Assembly (NCBI GenBank): GCA_023251595.1
Contig: JAHEYM010000147.1
Span: 1 to 8,727, forward strand
Origin: Bacteroidota bacterium
Lineage (GTDB): Bacteria > Bacteroidota > Bacteroidia > AKYH767-A > JABDAW01
Length of the DNA: 8,727 bases
Direction of reading: 5' to 3'
The notes beneath the pieces are model-generated. The model saw only the letters and a program-made list of their open reading frames with translations, made no database searches and had not been told where the DNA came from. The translations under genes and the position numbers were made by a program. Shown here piece by piece: positions 1-3,996 of the stretch; the first letter of the stretch is position 1, and each line of letters starts with the position of its first letter.

Positions 1-387
1 AGCCGCAAAAATCTTGAGTTTACTGATGAAGATATTGCAAAGGTCGCAGATACGTATCACGCTTGGAAAGCCCTCACCCCCAGCCCCTCTCCCACGGGAG
101 AGGGGGGTAAATTATCCCCCTCGGGAGGGAGCAGGGGGAGGACTTACGAGGACGTGCAGGGTTTCTGCAAATCTGTTTCAATAGAAGAAGTAAAAGCCCT
201 GAATTATGTAGTTACTCCCGGAAGATTTGTAGGTTTGCCCGATGATGAAGACGATTTTAATTTTGTTGAACGATTCACTTTATTAAAAATTGAACTCGAA
301 AAACAGATCGCAGCAGAAGATGAATTAAATAACCGGATCAAAAAGAATTTAGCCAAAATACAAATCGAAGAAAAGACAGGGGTATAA
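1..387 (+). CDS. hsdM: Type I restriction-modification DNA methyltransferase subunit M, C-terminal part
   Basis: The open frame enters from the left edge and ends at TAA (385-387); 128 residues are visible. HsdM is the SAM-dependent N6-adenine methylase subunit that works with HsdS (specificity) and HsdR (cleavage). The visible part shows the conserved tail: [19 protein letters not shown], then [15 protein letters not shown], then [13 protein letters not shown], then a charged helical tail. The catalytic NPPF-type motif would lie upstream, outside the window. Oddity: between HAWK and YEDV, where the family has only a few linker residues, about 24 residues rich in Pro, Ser and Gly are encoded by a palindromic repeat (about 71-142) that keeps the frame open. 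No hsdS follows, and only a scrap of hsdR remains at 2108-2254, so this is probably an orphan methylase or one whose partners are outside the window. The family is clear; whether the enzyme is active cannot be judged. Confidence 0.93.
   Translation, partial: SRKNLEFTDEDIAKVADTYHAWKALTPSPSPTGEGGKLSPSGGSRGRTYEDVQGFCKSVSIEEVKALNYVVTPGRFVGLPDDEDDFNFVERFTLLKIELEKQIAAEDELNNRIKKNLAKIQIEEKTGV
71..142 (+). repeat. Palindromic repeat inserted in frame inside hsdM
   Basis: A C-rich then G-rich block of about 72 bases. It contains a perfect 10-bp stem (84-93 with 96-105, loop AC) and a second 7-bp stem (115-121 with 133-139). Its length is a multiple of three and it carries no stop in the hsdM frame, being read as residues such as [14 protein letters not shown] shorter relative sharing the CCCCTCTC/GAGAGGGG core occurs at 5526-5547, outside any gene. 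This supports a dispersed repeat family rather than native hsdM sequence. The exact edges are uncertain by a few bases. Confidence 0.85.
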
Positions 388-399
388 AAAATTCAAAAC

Positions 400-431
400 C
401 CGGAAGCTTGAATTTCTTCAGGGGCTTCCGG
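400..431 (+). other. Stem-loop between hsdM and the HEPN gene
   Basis: CCGGAAGC (400-407) pairs perfectly with GCTTCCGG (424-431), and an inner TGAA/TTCA pair (409-412 with 417-420) extends the structure. It begins 12 bases after the hsdM stop. No T-run follows, so it is not a classical intrinsic terminator. It could still attenuate, or be an RNA processing site, between hsdM and the next genes. Confidence 0.45.
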
Positions 432-490
432 AAACTGTACTGCACAACAAAGATAAGACAATTAAATTTATTAATAATAAGAATTAAGAA

Positions 491-910
491 ATGGAAAATA
501 AAGATGTACGTTGGGTTCAGCGGTTTAACAATTATCAAAAAGCGTTTAAATTGCTCTCAAATGCCATTCGTACGTATTTGGAATATGGAATGACAGAAAC
601 TGAGAAGGCTTGAATGATTCAATTCTTTCAAATGGTTTATGAGCTGGCATGGAATACGATGAAAGATTTTTATGAGGATAAGGGAGAAATAAATATTCAG
701 GGAAGTAGGGATGCGATAAGATTGGCATTCAACAGGGGATTAATCATTGATGGTAGTACTTGGATGAAAATGGTTGAAAGTCGAAGATTATCCGTGCACA
801 CGTACAACGAAGAAATCGCAAATAAAGTGATTGAGGAAATCACGGAAAAATATTTTGAATTATTCACACAATTAGAAAAACGTCTTGAATCAGAAAAGCA
901 TGGAGCATAG
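491..910 (+). pseudogene. HEPN-type nucleotidyltransferase partner (HI0074 family), split by an in-frame TGA
   Basis: Reading from ATG 491, one frame encodes 40 residues (MENKDVRWVQRFNNYQKAF...), hits TGA at 611-613, then continues with ATG at 614 for 98 more residues to TAG 908-910. Together the parts match the normal size (about 135-140 aa) of the HI0074-like family (TIGR01987 type). In that family the residues around the break usually read like EKxGLIQRFEY; here they read EKA-stop-MIQFFQMVYELAW, so TGA most simply replaces a Gly codon. The putative HEPN RNase motif R-x4-H-x-Y survives downstream (R57, H62, Y64, counting from the second ATG). It overlaps or abuts the MNT gene that follows, as usual for HEPN/MNT toxin-antitoxin pairs. 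It is either a nonsense-inactivated toxin, or a two-piece protein if ribosomes restart at the adjacent ATG. Confidence 0.85.
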
Positions 911-920
911 AACAATCGAC

Positions 921-1235
921 ATGAAATTTGGTTTGCCCGAAACTGTAATAGAAAACATTATCAAGGTATTTCAGTTGGAATCAAATGTTGAATCTGTGAT
1001 ACTTTTTGGCTCACGCGCAAAAGGCAATTATAAGAATGGTTCAGATATAGATATTGCGATAAAAGGCAGTAAATTGTCTTTCGATAATTTACTGACCTTG
1101 AACCAAAAACTTGATGAATTAAACCTTCCCTACATCATCGATCTAATCGATTTCAGAAGTATTAAGGAGAGAGACCTGATTGAACACATAAACAGGGTTG
1201 GGATTGTTATTTACTCTAAAAAAGAATACGCGTGA
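921..1235 (+). CDS. MNT-family minimal nucleotidyltransferase (HI0073-like), antitoxin partner of the HEPN gene
   Basis: A 104-residue protein with the nucleotidyltransferase signature GSX10DXD (G30, S31, D42, D44) and a third acidic residue, D74, in the IIDLIDF strand. These residues bind Mg-NTP. In characterised HEPN/MNT pairs the MNT enzyme adenylylates the HEPN toxin at its RX4HXY motif; that role is inferred here. ATG 921 is chosen because the family typically begins MKFGL and a GGAG lies upstream (902-905). ATG 900, overlapping the HEPN stop, is the alternative and adds seven residues. The frame is intact although its HEPN partner is interrupted. Its TGA stop overlaps a GTG start of the next gene, suggesting one transcript. 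Confidence 0.9.
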   Translation: MKFGLPETVIENIIKVFQLESNVESVILFGSRAKGNYKNGSDIDIAIKGSKLSFDNLLTLNQKLDELNLPYIIDLIDFRSIKERDLIEHINRVGIVIYSKKEYA

Positions 1236-1498
1236 CCGCCGCCGAATTAATGCTGCAATTACAAACCCTTCCGCCCGATACAAAAATTGTAGTGAGAGGT
1301 TATGAAGATGGTTATAATGATATAATAAATTTACGACCTGTTAAAATAAAACTGATATCCGATGCACCCTGGTATGAAGGTGCATTCAAAGATAGCACCG
1401 ACACAGATGCAATCGATGCCGTTGATTTATTTGGTGTGAAAACACCCGCCAACACTGCAAATACACCCTTGAGACCGCCAATTCCTGAAAAAAGTTGA
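1232..1498 (+). CDS. Small conserved-looking protein of unknown function
   Basis: An 88-residue protein starting at GTG 1232, which overlaps the MNT stop in a GTGA arrangement, so translation is probably coupled. The N-terminus (TAAELMLQLQTLPPDTKIVV, then RGYEDGYNDI) resembles small uncharacterised proteins I recall beside restriction-modification and toxin-antitoxin genes. The middle is acidic, with DxD patterns (KDSTDTDAIDAVDLFGV), and the C-terminal tail is Pro/Thr-rich and probably disordered. There is no signal peptide or membrane segment. An internal ATG at 1250 would remove the family-like start, so GTG is preferred. The function is unknown; its position inside the HEPN/MNT transcript hints at a defence-island accessory role but does not show it. 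Confidence 0.75.
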   Translation: MTAAELMLQLQTLPPDTKIVVRGYEDGYNDIINLRPVKIKLISDAPWYEGAFKDSTDTDAIDAVDLFGVKTPANTANTPLRPPIPEKS

Positions 1499-1541
1499 CA
1501 CTTTTGAATGCTATTCCTAAATGTGAAGATCGGAATTGTCG

Positions 1542-1549
1542 TAACTTTG
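1542..1549 (+). promoter_or_regulatory. Possible Bacteroidota -7 promoter box for the RelB-like gene
   Basis: TAACTTTG matches the TANNTTTG -7 consensus exactly and ends 13 bases before ATG 1563. The upstream -33 element is weak (TGTG at 1522-1525, spacer 16). Initiation 5-7 bases downstream would leave a very short leader. Confidence 0.4.
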
Positions 1550-1562
1550 AAAAAAAAGACCG

Positions 1563-1799
1563 ATGAAAGGAATAAACTATCTCACAGACGATCAGGGCAA
1601 CAAAACAGTGCTACTCATTGACCTTAAAAGCCATGATAAGAAGCTCAACGAACTCTTGGAGGACATTGAGGACATAATGCAAGCAGAAGCCGTGAAAGAT
1701 GAACCGACCGTAACTTTCGAAAAAGCGATAAGTAACCTTTACGCGAAAGGAAAAGTGAGTAAAAAGGTTTACGAGAAGGTCACAGCACGGAATGTATAA
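1563..1799 (+). CDS. RelB-like antitoxin of a type II toxin-antitoxin pair
   Basis: A 78-residue protein beginning MKGINYLTDDQGNKTVLLID, a start typical of small antitoxins placed just before RelE/ParE-family toxins in Bacteroidota and cyanobacteria. An N-terminal beta-rich segment (1-20) is followed by an acidic helix (KLNELLEDIEDIMQAEAVKDEP), the kind of segment that wraps the toxin, and a lysine-rich C-terminal helix. The stop TAA (1797-1799) lies inside an ATGTATAA overlap with the toxin start at 1792, so the pair is translationally coupled. The gene is intact while its toxin is broken. The exact antitoxin subfamily is not certain; the assignment rests on the N-terminal pattern and on the clear RelE fold downstream. 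Confidence 0.82.
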   Translation: MKGINYLTDDQGNKTVLLIDLKSHDKKLNELLEDIEDIMQAEAVKDEPTVTFEKAISNLYAKGKVSKKVYEKVTARNV

Positions 1800-2046
1800 G
1801 ATTGTTATTAAGAAATAGGCGGAAAAGTTTTTAGCCGGACTGCCACAAAAAACGAATGATAAGGTTGTTATCGCCATTTTCGGGCTGAGAAACAATCCGC
1901 GCCCTGTCGGTTATAAAAAGTTGAAGGGAGACGAGAACCTGTACCGAGTAAGAGTTGGAGATTATCGAATTGTCTATTCCGTGTTCGATGAAATCCTCAT
2001 TGTTGAAGTAGTAAAAGTCGGGCATCAGAAGGATGTTTACAGGTGA
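1792..2046 (+). pseudogene. RelE/ParE-family toxin with a nonsense codon near its start
   Basis: From ATG 1792 the frame reads MYKIVIKK, TAG at codon 9 (1816-1818), then AEKFLAGLPQKTNDKVVIAI and on to TGA 2044-2046. Total span is 85 codons, normal for the family. The rest is well preserved: NPRPVGYKKLKGDENLYRVRV, GDYRIVYSV and a VVKVGHQKDVYR tail, matching the RelE core strand pattern (KLKG..LYRvRvGdyRiiY). Family members usually have KKSAEK or similar at the break, so a single substitution (for example TCG or AAG to TAG) explains it. No ATG, GTG or TTG occurs soon after the stop in frame, so restart looks unlikely and the toxin is probably dead. RelE toxins are ribosome-dependent mRNA endonucleases. 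Confidence 0.9.
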
Positions 2047-2107
2047 TCCTGAATTAGACTAAAACATTACTAGCAAAAATGATCAACTCAAAGACCCTTT
2101 TAGGTAG

Positions 2108-2254
2108 ACTTTTCGCGAATCTGCAAGAGCAAAATTAATGGTACTGGTAAAACGAACCCTTACGAAACACGGCTACCCACCGGATAAACAACAGAAAGCA
2201 ATCGACACCGTGCTACGGCAAGCTGAATTGTTGGCGGATAGTGTGGTGGGGTGA
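2108..2254 (+). pseudogene. hsdR: C-terminal remnant of type I restriction endonuclease subunit R
   Basis: The open stretch after TAG 2105-2107 encodes 48 residues: [18 protein letters not shown], then [20 protein letters not shown], then [10 protein letters not shown] and TGA. This is the conserved HsdR tail ([34 protein letters not shown]..tVleQAEll). The preceding GTAGAC could encode the expected VD but is one base out of frame, so the junction carries a frameshift as well as the loss of about 1000 upstream codons (helicase and nuclease domains). HsdR supplies the translocase/nuclease of type I systems, so the restriction activity of this locus is lost unless another copy exists. Its presence shows that the locus once had the order hsdM ... 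hsdR, with the small genes between. Confidence 0.8.
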
Positions 2255-2324
2255 AAGAAATAAATGTTATTTTCTAATATCGTATTCAGTCAGAAAATCC
2301 CGTTAACAGTAATCTGAAACAGAT

Positions 2325-2363
2325 ACTGAAACTGTTCAGTGAACCCGGAGGGAGTCGAACCCC
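2325..2363 (+). repeat. Left copy of a 39-bp direct repeat (attachment-site-like)
   Basis: Identical over 39 bases to 2528-2566; the two copies are offset by 203 bases. It covers the T-arm and 3' end of a tRNA-Arg plus about 15 flanking bases. Duplication of a tRNA 3' end is the usual scar of tyrosine-integrase insertion. Confidence 0.9.
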
Positions 2364-2412
2364 GTACCTCCCCGACGTGTCGGTATGTTCTTTCCAATAA
2401 TATTTGTTCGTC
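2340..2412 (-). pseudogene. Decayed tRNA-Arg copy
   Basis: Read on the minus strand, the 3' part (T-arm and acceptor 3' strand) is identical to the intact tRNA-Arg at 2543-2616. Upstream of it the similarity drops but can still be followed: an ACG remains inside a shortened anticodon hairpin (CCGAC/GTCGG), and TATTATTGGAAAGAAC resembles the D-arm. The 5' acceptor strand no longer pairs. It cannot fold as a tRNA. It is either a degraded tandem duplicate or an integration remnant. Confidence 0.75.
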
Positions 2413-2483
2413 AACCTGTTAACAGGTCACTGTTTCTGAAACCCAAACTGCAACCGCCCGCACATCCTGTTTTGTTTCAGTTT

Positions 2484-2537
2484 CAGTTTCGGTTTGAGTG
2501 ACGTGTTAACTGTTTACTGATCCTCAAACTGAAACTG
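2484..2537. repeat. Inverted repeat just downstream of tRNA-Arg
   Basis: CAGTTTCGGTTTGAG (2484-2498) pairs with CTCAAACTGAAACTG (2523-2537) with one mismatch, leaving a 24-base loop. It lies immediately 3' of the tRNA, which is transcribed leftward. It could help end or process the transcript, but no U-run follows. Confidence 0.5.
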
Positions 2538-2566
2538 TTCAGTGAACCCGGAGGGAGTCGAACCCC
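2528..2566 (+). repeat. Right copy of the 39-bp direct repeat, overlapping the tRNA-Arg 3' end
   Basis: Perfect match to 2325-2363. It includes the tRNA T-arm, the acceptor 3' strand and 15 bases beyond the tRNA end. Identity stops sharply at 2566 (next bases CAACC here against GTACC in the other copy). Confidence 0.9.
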
Positions 2567-2616
2567 CAACCTCCTGATCCGTAGTCAGGTGCTCTATCCA
2601 ATTAAGCTACGGGTCC
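2543..2616 (-). tRNA. tRNA-Arg (anticodon ACG)
   Basis: The minus strand folds into a full cloverleaf of 74 bases. The acceptor GGACCCG pairs with CGGGTTC with one G-U, the D-loop carries TTGGA, and the anticodon stem CCTGA/TCAGG surrounds the loop CTACGGA (2578-2584) with ACG at 2580-2582. The T-arm is GGGGG TTCGACT CCCTC and the discriminator is A. CCA is not encoded. ACG needs inosine modification by TadA to read CGU/CGC/CGA. Its 3' end points at the accessory region on the left, the normal orientation for a tRNA used as an integration site. Confidence 0.97.
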
Positions 2617-2640
2617 AATGCGGGGGCAAAGATAGTGAAT

Positions 2641-2667
2641 TTAGGGGTTAGGTGTTAGGGGTCAGGG
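2641..2667 (+). repeat. Telomere-like G-rich repeat array, copy 1
   Basis: Units like TTAGGGG and TTAGG follow one another (G runs at 2644-2647, 2658-2661 and 2665-2667). It shares the 11-mer AGGTGTTAGGG (2650-2660) with a second array at 3541-3577. The two arrays bracket the RsmI-like gene. Confidence 0.85.
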
Positions 2668-2728
2668 ATAAGATTTTTTTGAATTGGCGGGGCCCAAATG
2701 TGTTGTATGAGGCATGAAGCACCGTTTT

Positions 2729-2820
2729 TCAATGTCCAATGTCCGATGTCCAACTCCCAATGTCCAGGTGAAAACAAAAACTTGGAAATTGGACATTGGG
2801 CGTGGGAAATTGGACATTAA
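2729..2820. repeat. TGTCCAAT inverted-repeat element
   Basis: The left arm (2731-2765) carries four close TGTCC copies. The right arm (2783-2818) carries the complementary GGACATT units. AATGTCCAAT (2731-2740) pairs with ATTGGACATT (2809-2818), and CCCAATGTCC (2756-2765) with GGACATTGGG (2791-2800); the loop is A-rich. It forms a large imperfect hairpin 20 bases beyond the stop of the RsmI-like gene and may stabilise or end that transcript. Similar GGACATTGG-type repeats are common between genes in environmental Bacteroidota assemblies, to my recollection. Confidence 0.8.
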
Positions 2821-2839
2821 AACCTTGACCAAGCATTGT

Positions 2840-3535
2840 TTACCTCCCAAGTACAAACACCGCCGGTCTTTCCCCTATCTTGAGTTTCGATTTGCGCCAG
2901 GCAGCGATTTTCATCGAGCGGATGAACTCGTCGGGAAGTGTGATGTCTGCAGCTACACAAAGACCGGTTTCGGGGCGACATACATCTAATATATCCTCCA
3001 ACATATAGTCGTTGCGGTAAGGTGTTTCGATGAAAATCGCAGTTTCGTTGAATTTGTGGACATTTCGTTCCAACATCTTCAGATCTTCCTGTCTGCCCAA
3101 CTTTGTTTTGTCTAGATAACCGTGAAATGTGAACTTTTGTCCGTTGAAACCCGATGCCATTAGTGCCATGAGTATTGCAGATGGTCCTGGAAGTGGAACG
3201 ACTCTAATACCTGCTCTCTGCGCTGCTGCAACGATCTCGGCACCAGGGTCAGCGATCGCGGGACAACCGGCATCGGAGATGAGTCCGGCGTCTTGTCCTT
3301 TCTCCATCAAAGTCACCATTTCCTGTAAATCGGCTTCCCTCCCCTTTGAACTCAATTCTATATATATACTTTCCTGAAGATGCGAAAATCCGGATCGTTT
3401 CAGAAAATGTCGAGTTGCTTTTCCATTTTCAACAAAGAAAAGACGAAGTGAATGAACGATTTCGAGTGAGTAAGGTGCGAGCATTTGTTTGCTATGTTCT
3501 CCGAAATCGGACGGGATGAGATAGAGGTTTGCCAT
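2840..3535 (-). CDS. RsmI-like SAM-dependent methyltransferase (tetrapyrrole methylase family)
   Basis: A 231-residue protein starting MANLYLIPSDFGEH. It has the tetrapyrrole-methylase/RsmI fold: an N-terminal strand, LISDAGCPAIADPG (85-98, the RsmI ISDAGtPgisDPG SAM motif), PLPGPSAILMALMASG (114-129), then FTFHGYL and an IFIETPYRND segment. RsmI 2'-O-methylates C1402 of 16S rRNA. Bacteroidota commonly carry this shorter, more divergent paralogue as well, and its substrate is not known to me. The N-terminus differs from RsmI proper (VaTPIGNLeDit). ATG 3533-3535 follows a run of five A/T bases, and directly upstream sits the G-rich repeat array (C-rich on the coding strand), so that array forms its 5' leader. 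The gene is flanked by repeats on both sides. Confidence 0.88.
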   Translation of the reverse strand: MANLYLIPSDFGEHSKQMLAPYSLEIVHSLRLFFVENGKATRHFLKRSGFSHLQESIYIELSSKGREADLQEMVTLMEKGQDAGLISDAGCPAIADPGAEIVAAAQRAGIRVVPLPGPSAILMALMASGFNGQKFTFHGYLDKTKLGRQEDLKMLERNVHKFNETAIFIETPYRNDYMLEDILDVCRPETGLCVAADITLPDEFIRSMKIAAWRKSKLKIGERPAVFVLGR

Positions 3536-3540
3536 TTTTA

Positions 3541-3577
3541 GGGGTAAGGTGTTAGGGATTAGGGGTTAGGGGTAAGG
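3541..3577 (+). repeat. Telomere-like G-rich repeat array, copy 2
   Basis: GGGGTAAGG and TTAGGGG units, with G runs at 3541-3544, 3555-3557, 3562-3565 and 3569-3572, so four runs of three or more. It could form a G-quadruplex on the plus strand. It lies 5 bases upstream of the start codon of the minus-strand methylase gene. Confidence 0.85.
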
Positions 3578-3701
3578 TAGAGACGTTGCATGCAATGATA
3601 TGAATGCAGAATGAAATTATAGCTTACCATCATGCTAAGGTAACAATAGTTGAGAAATGCTCATCTTAAATTGATTCATTTAAAATTTTTTTAAGAAAAT
3701 T
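3578..3701. other. AT-rich divergent intergenic region
   Basis: No gene or clear promoter box for the leftward methylase gene was found here. There is an AT-rich run (3680-3700) just before the toxin-antitoxin promoter. Confidence 0.5.
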
Positions 3702-3733
3702 GTTGGAAAATTTGGTTGTGATACGTATCTTTG
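3702..3733 (+). promoter_or_regulatory. Promoter of the DUF6364/PIN toxin-antitoxin operon
   Basis: TATCTTTG (3726-3733) is an exact TANNTTTG -7 box. GTTG (3702-3705) lies 20 bases upstream as a -33 element. Transcription would begin near 3738-3740, giving a leader of about 11-13 bases made almost entirely of the second operator palindrome, without a Shine-Dalgarno site. Confidence 0.65.
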
Positions 3734-3750
3734 TGAAAAACATACGTATC
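3720..3750 (+). promoter_or_regulatory. Paired ATACGTAT operator palindromes
   Basis: Two 8-bp palindromes, ATACGTAT at 3721-3728 and 3742-3749, are each followed by C and spaced 21 bases centre to centre (two helical turns). The first overlaps the -7 box; the second abuts the antitoxin ATG (3751). This geometry fits cooperative binding by antitoxin dimers and autorepression, as in other ribbon-helix-helix antitoxins. The binding is inferred, not seen. Confidence 0.7.
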
Positions 3751-3996
3751 ATGAATACTAAATTAACATTGACCGTTGAAAAAAGCGTGGTTGAGAAAGC
3801 CAAAAGCTACGCTAAAGGAGTTGATCGAAGTTTGTCCGAACTGATTGAAAATTACCTTTCCAGTTTGGTTCAGGAAGATCCTTCGGAATATAAAATGTCG
3901 TCTAAACTCAAAAAAATATCCGGCGCTGTAAAATTGCCCAAAGATTTTGATGACGATAAAGAATTAAGAGCCTATTTTGAGAAAAAGCATCTATGA
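3751..3996 (+). CDS. DUF6364-type antitoxin
   Basis: An 81-residue protein starting MNTKLTLTVEKSVVEKAKSY, which matches the start of the DUF6364 antitoxin family: a beta strand (KLTLTVE) followed by two helices (VVEKAKSYAK, SLSELIENYLSSL), as in ribbon-helix-helix DNA-binding proteins. The C-terminal third (PKDFDDDKELRAYFEKKHL) is the likely toxin-binding segment. ATG 3751 is chosen because it fits the family start and directly follows the operator; a longer in-frame reading from 3700 would run through the promoter. Its TGA overlaps the toxin ATG in an ATGA junction at 3993-3996. Likely role: neutralise the PIN toxin and repress the operon. Confidence 0.9.
   Translation: MNTKLTLTVEKSVVEKAKSYAKGVDRSLSELIENYLSSLVQEDPSEYKMSSKLKKISGAVKLPKDFDDDKELRAYFEKKHL

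Larger units (their letters stand above)
2255..2542. other. Non-coding stretch between the hsdR remnant and tRNA-Arg
   Basis: No gene is visible. The stretch holds a decayed tRNA-Arg copy (2340-2412), one member of a 39-bp direct repeat, and six CTGAAAC/GTTTCAG heptamers (2314, 2326, 2436, 2474, 2480, 2529). It also holds a perfect 14-bp palindrome centred on GTTAAC (2414-2427) and an inverted repeat of 15 bases with one mismatch (2484-2498 with 2523-2537). The composition suggests a recombination or attachment region rather than a promoter zone. Confidence 0.6.

Noticed and set aside
408..593. Plus-strand open frame of 61 codons before the HEPN gene
   Set aside because: It is out of frame with the HEPN gene it overlaps, spans a hairpin and an AT-rich leader, and shows no protein-like pattern.
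611..613. TGA read as glycine (alternative genetic code of the Gracilibacteria/SR1 type), because the HEPN family has Gly here
   Set aside because: TGA ends MNT, the DUF6364 antitoxin, aroK and the MBL gene at family-typical positions, and the other genes look Bacteroidota-like. A point mutation is simpler.
1495..1500. TTGACA as a sigma70-type -35 box for the RelB-like gene
   Set aside because: No partner -10 at a suitable distance, it overlaps a stop codon, and Bacteroidota do not use this consensus.
1611..2025. Minus-strand open frames opposite the RelB/RelE-like genes
   Set aside because: They are shadows of the coding strand; the plus-strand products match known families.
2714..2989. 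Plus-strand open frame of 91 codons
   Set aside because: It runs through the TGTCCAAT repeat and then antisense to the 3' end of the RsmI-like gene; there is no family-like sequence.
3700..3750. Longer antitoxin start upstream of ATG 3751
   Set aside because: It would translate through the promoter and both operator palindromes and does not fit the family N-terminus.
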